The notes under the pieces: model-generated
The model's database searches: none
The model's input: only the letters and a program-made list of their open reading frames with translations
Told to the model about the DNA's origin: nothing
Translations under genes and position numbers: made by a program
In this document: positions 13,292 to 18,045 of the stretch, piece after piece
How the letters are laid out: every line of letters starts with the position of its first letter
How positions within the stretch are numbered: the stretch's first letter is position 1
Assembly: GCA_023396555.1 (NCBI GenBank)
Contig: JAEWWC010000065.1
Coordinates: forward strand, 1-18,045
Reading direction: 5' to 3'
Source of the DNA: Bacillota bacterium
GTDB lineage: Bacteria > Bacillota > Clostridia > Christensenellales > SZUA-584
Length of the DNA: 18,045 nucleotides

Positions 13292-15862
13292 TTAACCTCT
13301 GATTTTGTGCTTGATCTCGCTCAGCAGCCTGAGGGAATCCAGCGGCGTGATGTTGTCCAGGTTGACTGCATCCAGCATCGCAATCAGCTCTTCCTTTTCC
13401 AGCGACCTATCCGGCTGCCTGCGCTGCCCCAATATGCTGTCATCCTTCTCGATGAGCGCTGCCATGATGTTTTTGGCTCGGTCCGTCACACTGGACGGCA
13501 CGCCCGCCAGCTTGGCGACCTCGATGCCGAAGCTCCTGTCCGTGCCGCCGCGGACGATCTTGTGCAGGAAGATGACGGTATCGCCCATCTCTTTGACAGT
13601 GACGGAATAGTTGCTGACGCCGGGCACCACGCCCTCCAGCTCGGACAGCTCGTGGAAGTGCGTCGCGAACAGCGTCTTGGCGTTAATATTCTGGCTGATA
13701 TACTCCACCACGGACCATGCGATGGATAGGCCATCCAGCGTGCTGGTGCCGCGGCCGATCTCGTCCAGTATCAGCAGGCTCTTCGACGTGGCGTTATTGA
13801 GTATGTTGGCCACCTCGGCCATTTCAACCATAAAAGTACTCTGGCCGGAAGCGAGATTGTCCGAAGCGCCCACGCGCGTGAATATCTTGTCCACGATGCA
13901 TATCGTCGCGCTGTCCGCCGGCACGAAGCAGCCCATGTGCGCCATCAGCACGATCAGCGCCACCTGCCGCATATACGTGCTCTTGCCCGCCATGTTCGGC
14001 CCCGTCAGTATCATGATGCTCTCGTCATCTGAGATATGCGTATCGTTCTTGACGAAGCTTTGCTTGACGAAGGATTCCACCACCGGGTGCCGCCCGCCTG
14101 CGATGGACAAATCGCCGTCTACCATCATTCTGGGTCGGGCATAGTTGCGTTCAAACGCTACGGCCGCAAAGCTGCGCAGCATGTCGATGAGGGCGATAGC
14201 ATCGGCGCTCCTCTGGAAACGGCGAATGTTGTCGGACAGCGTCTGGCGTATCACAAGGAAGCACTCATATTCCAGCGTGATGCGCTTCTCCTCCGCGCCG
14301 GACAGCTTCTCCTCCATTTCCTTCAGCTCCGGCGTCACGAAGCGTTCGCAGTTCGCCAGCGTCTGTTTACGGGTGTAGCGGTAAGGCGCCAGCTCAAGAT
14401 ACGATTTCGTCACCTCGAAGTAGTATCCGAACACCTTGTTGTAGCCCACTTTCAAGTTTTTGATGCCGGTGGCTTGCCGCTCGGCGCTCTCCAACGCGGC
14501 GATCTGCTGTTTGCCGTTGTGAGACATCTCCTTGAGCTCGTCGATGGCGACGTTATATCCCGTCCTGATGATGCCGCCCTCCGTGATGCCCGCAGGCGCG
14601 TCCTCATCGATGGAAGCTTCCAGCAGCGCACAGATATCCTCCATCACATCCAGCCCGTCGTGCAGGCCAGAGAGCAGCGCGGATCGGCTGTTCGCCAGCG
14701 CCTCTTTCAGCGCCGGCAGCCGCATCAGTGAGTTTTTGAGAGCTAGACAGTTCCGTGCGTCCAGCGTGGCGTAGGATATGCGCGTGATCAGCCGTTCCAA
14801 ATCGAATATGCCGTCCAGTGCTGCGGCCACCGCATCCATGCGCGGCAGCTCGGCTTTAAGCTCATCCACGGCATCCAACCGCCTGTTGATGTCGTCCACG
14901 CTCTGCAGCGGCTCGTTGATGCTGCGCTTCAGCAGCCTTGCGCCCATCGCCGTTTTGGTCTTGTCCAGCGTGCCGAACAGCGAGCCCTTTACGCGGCCTT
15001 CGCGCAGCGTTTTGGTAAGTTCCAAGTTGGCACGCGTAAACATATCCAGCGCCATGTATGTGCTGGCGGAATGAAACTGTATGGTGTTGATATGGGACAG
15101 TGTGTTCTTTTGCGTTTCCTTCAGATAATCGATCATCGCGCCGGCCGCGCGCACGCCCGGCATGTCTTCCGAAATGCCGAAGCCCGACAGGCTGGCCACG
15201 CGAAAATGCTTGAACAGCGAATCCACCGCCGTCTCCTTCTCAAATACGAAGGAAGGGTATTCGCTGACGTATATGCCCTGTTCCTTGATAACGCCGCTCA
15301 GCTGGTCGATAACGGCCTTGTCCTCGGCGCGGAATATGATCTCCCGCGGCTGAACGCGCGCGATCTCCCCCATCACCGATGCGAAACCCTCGTCCGTTTC
15401 ACACTCGCCCACATAGAACGCGCCGGTGGATACGTCCGCGTAACATAACCCGATGCGCCCTTCGCTGCCATAGAACGCCATGATGTAGTTGTTTTCGTTC
15501 TCCGCCAGACTGGCGGTATCGATCACCGTTCCGGGCGTGACCACGCGGATCACATCGCGCTCCACCAGCCCTTTGCTCTGCGCCGGGTCGGACAGCTGCT
15601 CGCATATTGCGACCTTGTAGCCTTTGGCGATCAGTCTGTCGATATACCCCTGAACCGAGTGATGCGGAACGCCACACATGGGCGCGCGCTCCGGCAGGCC
15701 GCAGTCGCGCCCCGTCAGCACGATTTCCAGCTCCCGTGAGGCCAGCAACGCGTCGTCAAAGAACATCTCATAGAAGTCGCCCAGCCGGTACATCAGTATG
15801 CTGTCTTTATATTTTTCTTTCAGCTCCACATAGTGGCGCATCATCGGTGAAAGCTCGCCCAT
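13292..15862 (-). CDS. mutS: DNA mismatch repair protein MutS
   Basis: Recognises mismatches and small loops and recruits MutL. The 856-residue protein has the N-terminal mismatch-reading motif GDFYEMF at 28-34 (Phe30 and Glu32), connector and lever domains, the clamp region, and the ABC-type ATPase. The ATPase carries Walker A GPNMAGKST (621-629), Walker B LLILDEIGRGTST (696-708) and the dimer-interface helix with DRSFGIEVAKLAG (775-787). Length and motif order fit MutS1, not MutS2. Its ATG has GGAGGGG five to eleven bases upstream. The 39-nt gap to miaB holds only this ribosome binding site. It is the second gene of the operon. Confidence 0.98.
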   Translation of the reverse strand: MGELSPMMRHYVELKEKYKDSILMYRLGDFYEMFFDDALLASRELEIVLTGRDCGLPERAPMCGVPHHSVQGYIDRLIAKGYKVAICEQLSDPAQSKGLVERDVIRVVTPGTVIDTASLAENENNYIMAFYGSEGRIGLCYADVSTGAFYVGECETDEGFASVMGEIARVQPREIIFRAEDKAVIDQLSGVIKEQGIYVSEYPSFVFEKETAVDSLFKHFRVASLSGFGISEDMPGVRAAGAMIDYLKETQKNTLSHINTIQFHSASTYMALDMFTRANLELTKTLREGRVKGSLFGTLDKTKTAMGARLLKRSINEPLQSVDDINRRLDAVDELKAELPRMDAVAAALDGIFDLERLITRISYATLDARNCLALKNSLMRLPALKEALANSRSALLSGLHDGLDVMEDICALLEASIDEDAPAGITEGGIIRTGYNVAIDELKEMSHNGKQQIAALESAERQATGIKNLKVGYNKVFGYYFEVTKSYLELAPYRYTRKQTLANCERFVTPELKEMEEKLSGAEEKRITLEYECFLVIRQTLSDNIRRFQRSADAIALIDMLRSFAAVAFERNYARPRMMVDGDLSIAGGRHPVVESFVKQSFVKNDTHISDDESIMILTGPNMAGKSTYMRQVALIVLMAHMGCFVPADSATICIVDKIFTRVGASDNLASGQSTFMVEMAEVANILNNATSKSLLILDEIGRGTSTLDGLSIAWSVVEYISQNINAKTLFATHFHELSELEGVVPGVSNYSVTVKEMGDTVIFLHKIVRGGTDRSFGIEVAKLAGVPSSVTDRAKNIMAALIEKDDSILGQRRQPDRSLEKEELIAMLDAVNLDNITPLDSLRLLSEIKHKIRG

Positions 15863-15901
15863 TATACCCCTCCGGATTTTATATCTTCAGAGTCTTCCTA
15901 A

Positions 15902-17254
15902 TCACTCCACGCGAACGCCGCGCAGCGTGTGCATCAGCACCTCATCGATGCGGGCATTAACCATGCGCCCCACATCCGCCTCGCTACCCGGAAAGTGAAC
16001 CGTCTTCGCGGTACGCGTCCGTCCCACAACGCCGTCCGTATCGCGCTTGCTGACACTCTCCACGAGCACCTCGACGACCTTCCCCTGATACGAGCCGATG
16101 CGCTTTTGCATCGACTCCGTCACCAGCGCGTTCAAGCGGGCGAGCCGCTCCGCCTTGACAACCTTATCCACCTGTTCCGTCATATCCGCCGCTTTGGTGA
16201 GCTTCCTCTTTGAGTAGGCAAAAGTATAGGCAGCGTCGAACCCGACCTCGGAGACGAGGCTGAGCGTCTCACGGAACTCCTCCTCCGTCTCGCCGGGGAA
16301 GCCCACGATCAGGTCGGTGGTTATGGCGATGTCTGGCACACGGGCTCGCAGCTTGTCCACAAGCTCAAGGTAGTGAGAGCGCGTATATCGCCTGTTCATG
16401 CGTTTCAGCACGTCGTCGCTGCCCGACTGTACCGGCAGGTGGATATGTTCGCATAGGCTCTGTAAATCGCCATAGCAGGCGATCAGCTCATCCGTCAGGT
16501 CTTTCGGGTGCGACGTCATAAACCGGATGCGCCGTATATCCGTTTCTGCGTCGATACGTCGCAGCAGCTGAGGGAACGAAACGTCATCCGAGATATCGTT
16601 GCCGTATGAGTTCACGTTCTGCCCGAGCAACGTAACCTCCCTGACGCCGTCCCGGCAGAGCGCCTTAATTTCCGTGATGATGTCGTCGGCATGGCGACTG
16701 CGTTCGCGCCCGCGCACGTACGGCACGATGCAATACGTGCAGAAGTTGTTGCAGCCGTATATGATGTTGACAAAGGCGCTGGGACCGCCCTCGCGCCGCA
16801 CCGGTATATCCTCGACGATGGAGATATCCTCATCCACGCAGAACGCCCGCTTGCGCGCAAGCAGCACATCGTCCAGTAAGGACTCCAGACGGTGAATGGT
16901 ATTAGTGCCGAAAACCATGTCCACGAAGCGAAACCGGCGCAGCAGCTTGGCAGCAGCTTCCGGCTGCTGCATCATGCATCCGCATACCGCAATAACGGCA
17001 TTCTCTTTACCGTCCTTATACTCTTTCAGCGCGCCGATATTGCCATAGAGCCGGGCCTCAGCGTGTTCCCGCACGCAGCAGGTGTTAAAGAGCAGAAAGT
17101 GGGCCTCGGCCTTGCTTTGCGCCGGTGTGTAACCGCATTCCTCCAGTACGCCGGCGATCTTCTCGCTTTCATGCGCGTTCATCTGGCAGCCGTAGGTTTC
17201 GATGAAATAGGTCAGTTTTTTATCCCGAATAAGATATTTTAATTGTTCGCTCAA
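15902..17254 (-). CDS. miaB: tRNA-2-methylthio-N6-dimethylallyladenosine synthase MiaB
   Basis: Radical-SAM methylthiotransferase that turns i6A37 into ms2i6A37. The 450-residue protein has the N-terminal domain with cluster cysteines C23 (YGCQMN), C59 (NTCC) and C93 (CGCM). The radical-SAM CxxxCxxC motif at C168, C172 and C175 (YGCNNFCTYCIVPYVRGRE) is next, and a C-terminal TRAM domain (about 380-448) follows. The start appears to be TTG at 17254: no ATG or GTG lies before the essential YGCQMN motif, and the upstream AAGAAGAAAG is only a weak ribosome binding site. It heads the operon that also contains miaA, so both enzymes of the same A37 modification are co-expressed. Confidence 0.96.
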   Translation of the reverse strand: MSEQLKYLIRDKKLTYFIETYGCQMNAHESEKIAGVLEECGYTPAQSKAEAHFLLFNTCCVREHAEARLYGNIGALKEYKDGKENAVIAVCGCMMQQPEAAAKLLRRFRFVDMVFGTNTIHRLESLLDDVLLARKRAFCVDEDISIVEDIPVRREGGPSAFVNIIYGCNNFCTYCIVPYVRGRERSRHADDIITEIKALCRDGVREVTLLGQNVNSYGNDISDDVSFPQLLRRIDAETDIRRIRFMTSHPKDLTDELIACYGDLQSLCEHIHLPVQSGSDDVLKRMNRRYTRSHYLELVDKLRARVPDIAITTDLIVGFPGETEEEFRETLSLVSEVGFDAAYTFAYSKRKLTKAADMTEQVDKVVKAERLARLNALVTESMQKRIGSYQGKVVEVLVESVSKRDTDGVVGRTRTAKTVHFPGSEADVGRMVNARIDEVLMHTLRGVRVE

Positions 17255-17292
17255 TTTTGTTTTCTTTCTTCTTCAAATTATAATCCTAGTTC

Positions 17293-17321
17293 ATTATAAA
17301 CAGAATTGGTGTTTGTCGCAA
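17293..17321 (-). promoter_or_regulatory. Promoter of the miaB-mutS-mutL-miaA-hfq-ynbB operon
   Basis: On the minus strand TTGCGA (17321-17316), a 17-base spacer and TATAAT (17298-17293), giving a leader of about 30 nt before the TTG start. A second TATAAT (17282-17277), 17 bases after a poor -35 (TTCTGT), could give a minor start close to the gene. No other promoter was found inside the operon. Confidence 0.65.
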
Positions 17322-17415
17322 CCAGTTAAAAATGCTGCCTTCATCCTCTTTTATTGGACATCAAAGCTTATTCGGAGCATCAGAATTTTCATCGAAATTA
17401 ATGGTCAAAAAGCTG

Positions 17416-17444
17416 TTGACATTAATATGAGAATACTGTATATT
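17416..17444 (+). promoter_or_regulatory. Promoter of the tRNA array
   Basis: A perfect TTGACA (17416-17421), a 17-base spacer and TATATT (17439-17444). The expected start is some 17 nt before tRNA-Pro. No promoter-like pair was found between the following tRNA genes, so the array is probably one transcript. Confidence 0.8.
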
Positions 17445-17467
17445 ATACATCGTCGCGAAAAAACACA

Positions 17468-17544
17468 CGGGGTGTAGCGCAGTTTGGTAGCGCATCTGGT
17501 TTGGGACCAGAGGGCCGTAGGTTCAAATCCTATCACCCCGACCA
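17468..17544 (+). tRNA. tRNA-Pro (anticodon TGG)
   Basis: A 77-nt cloverleaf including encoded CCA. Acceptor CGGGGTG/CACCCCG with discriminator A; anticodon stem TCTGG/CCAGA around loop TTTGGGA, anticodon TGG; T loop TTCAAAT. It is the first tRNA of the array. The UGG anticodon with a modified U34 can read all or most proline codons. Confidence 0.96.
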
Positions 17545-17571
17545 ATCTGCGCAAGCTGGTTACAATAATAT

Positions 17572-17646
17572 GGCCCCTTGGTCAAGCGGTTAAGACACCG
17601 CCCTTTCACGGCGGTAACAGGAGTTCGAGTCTCCTAGGGGTCACCA
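17572..17646 (+). tRNA. tRNA-Glu (anticodon TTC)
   Basis: A 75-nt cloverleaf including encoded CCA. Acceptor GGCCCCT pairs with AGGGGTC (one G-U), discriminator A; anticodon stem CCGCC/GGCGG around CTTTCAC, anticodon TTC; T stem AGGAG/CTCCT around TTCGAGT. The 27-nt spacer to tRNA-Pro has no promoter-like sequence. Confidence 0.95.
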
Positions 17647-17670
17647 ACACCAGTTTATCGCGACCTTTCT

Positions 17671-17747
17671 GGGGCCTTAGCTCAGTTGGTTAGAGCAGTC
17701 GGCTCATAACCGATCGGTCCGGGGTTCGAGTCCCTGAGGCCCCACCA
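17671..17747 (+). tRNA. tRNA with CAT anticodon: elongator tRNA-Met, or tRNA-Ile2 modified by TilS
   Basis: A 77-nt cloverleaf including encoded CCA. Acceptor GGGGCCT/AGGCCCC with discriminator A; anticodon stem GTCGG/CCGAT around CTCATAA, anticodon CAT. The fully paired first base pair G-C rules out initiator tRNA-fMet, which has an unpaired first position. Elongator Met and lysidine-modified Ile2 tRNAs share this anticodon and cannot be told apart safely by eye. Confidence 0.92.
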
Positions 17748-17758
17748 GTAAGTAAAGT

Positions 17759-17835
17759 GGCCCGGTAGTTCAGACGGTTAGAACGCTAGCCTGTCACGCT
17801 AGAGGTCGAGGGTTCGAGTCCCTTCCGGGTCGCCA
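17759..17835 (+). tRNA. tRNA-Asp (anticodon GTC)
   Basis: A 77-nt cloverleaf including encoded CCA. Acceptor GGCCCGG/CCGGGTC with discriminator G, as expected for aspartate; anticodon stem CTAGC/GCTAG around CTGTCAC, anticodon GTC; T loop TTCGAGT. It lies 11 nt after the CAT tRNA. Confidence 0.96.
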
Positions 17836-17875
17836 GTTTTACTTAGGAACATTGACAGTGCGAATGACTTTACTT

Positions 17876-17951
17876 GCCTCGGTAGCTCAGTCGGTAGAGC
17901 AAGGGACTGAAAATCCCTGTGTCGACAGTTCGATTCTGTCCTGAGGCACCA
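17876..17951 (+). tRNA. tRNA-Phe (anticodon GAA)
   Basis: A 76-nt cloverleaf including encoded CCA. Acceptor GCCTCGG pairs with CTGAGGC, discriminator A; anticodon stem AGGGA/TCCCT around CTGAAAA, anticodon GAA; T stem GACAG/CTGTC around TTCGATT. The A at position 37 makes it a likely substrate of the MiaA/MiaB pair encoded nearby. Confidence 0.96.
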
Positions 17952-17959
17952 ATTGATTC

Positions 17960-18035
17960 GCTGATGTAGCTCAATCGGTAGAGCAGCTGATTTGTAATCA
18001 GCAGGTTGCGGGTTCGAGTCCCATCATCAGCTCCA
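17960..18035 (+). tRNA. tRNA-Thr (anticodon TGT)
   Basis: A 76-nt cloverleaf including encoded CCA. Acceptor GCTGATG pairs with CATCAGC, discriminator T; anticodon stem CTGAT/ATCAG around TTTGTAA, anticodon TGT; T loop TTCGAGT. It lies 8 nt after tRNA-Phe. Confidence 0.95.
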
Positions 18036-18038
18036 TGC

Positions 18039-18045
18039 GGAGGGA
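18039..18045 (+). tRNA. Possible 5' end of a further tRNA (perhaps tRNA-Tyr), cut by the window edge
   Basis: GGAGGGA begins three bases after the CCA of tRNA-Thr and equals the acceptor 5' strand common in Firmicutes tRNA-Tyr genes. Seven bases cannot prove it; the tight spacing inside a tRNA array is the main support. Confidence 0.25.

Noticed and set aside
12300..13295. Long plus-strand open frame opposite mutL (and similar frames opposite mutS, rny and purB)
   Set aside because: The opposite strand encodes complete, motif-rich mutL; these frames arise from codon bias, give no recognisable domains and lack ribosome binding sites.
17852..17857. TTGACA between tRNA-Asp and tRNA-Phe as an internal promoter
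   Set aside because: The matching -10 position falls inside tRNA-Phe and has no TATAAT-like sequence.
1..18045. CRISPR array, insertion sequence, prophage or attachment-site duplication
   Set aside because: No regularly spaced repeats, no transposase or phage genes, and no duplicated tRNA 3' ends were seen on reading both strands.

Overview
The window looks like a low-to-mid GC Gram-positive chromosome, most likely a member of the Clostridia. It carries an RNase Y with an N-terminal membrane anchor, LexA, a miaB-mutS-mutL-miaA-hfq-ynbB gene string typical of Firmicutes, sigma-A-type promoters (TTGACA, 17 bp, TATAAT), strong GGAGG ribosome binding sites, and CCA encoded in every complete tRNA gene. 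Nothing points to a phage or plasmid; it is core chromosome with one poorly understood membrane protein and one interesting recombinase locus.

Layout. Positions 1-620 (minus) hold nadD, whose last few codons lie outside the window. It is divergent from a membrane protein of unknown function (715-1575, plus). A strong promoter and a roughly 190-nt leader precede rny (1799-3340). After a terminator come an M19 dipeptidase and purB (3399-5754). tRNA-Trp lies on the minus strand with its own promoter and terminator (5770-5926). Next are proC and rnhA (5941-7198, plus), then a perfect 14-6-14 palindrome, a XerS-like tyrosine recombinase (7282-8328), and lexA (8400-9005) with its own promoter and a candidate SOS box.

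From 17254 back to 8998 a single compact minus-strand operon reads miaB, mutS, mutL, miaA, hfq, ynbB. Its genes overlap or abut, except for a 39-nt gap after miaB. It combines tRNA A37 modification (MiaA makes i6A, MiaB converts it to ms2i6A), mismatch repair (MutS recognition, MutL nicking), the RNA chaperone Hfq and a PLP enzyme. Divergent from it, a strong promoter drives a plus-strand tRNA array (Pro, Glu, a CAU-anticodon tRNA, Asp, Phe, Thr) that runs off the right edge, where a further tRNA may begin.

The best candidate for something undescribed is the recombinase with its adjacent palindrome. The geometry (two 14-bp arms around a 6-bp core, 47 bp upstream of a 348-residue XerS-like protein) resembles the one-recombinase Xer modules known from streptococci and lactococci, but here it sits next to lexA in a clostridial-type genome. 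Other points of interest are a leaderless-looking nadD promoter, a structured rny leader, and the four-pass membrane protein with a soluble domain that may have a nuclease-like fold.
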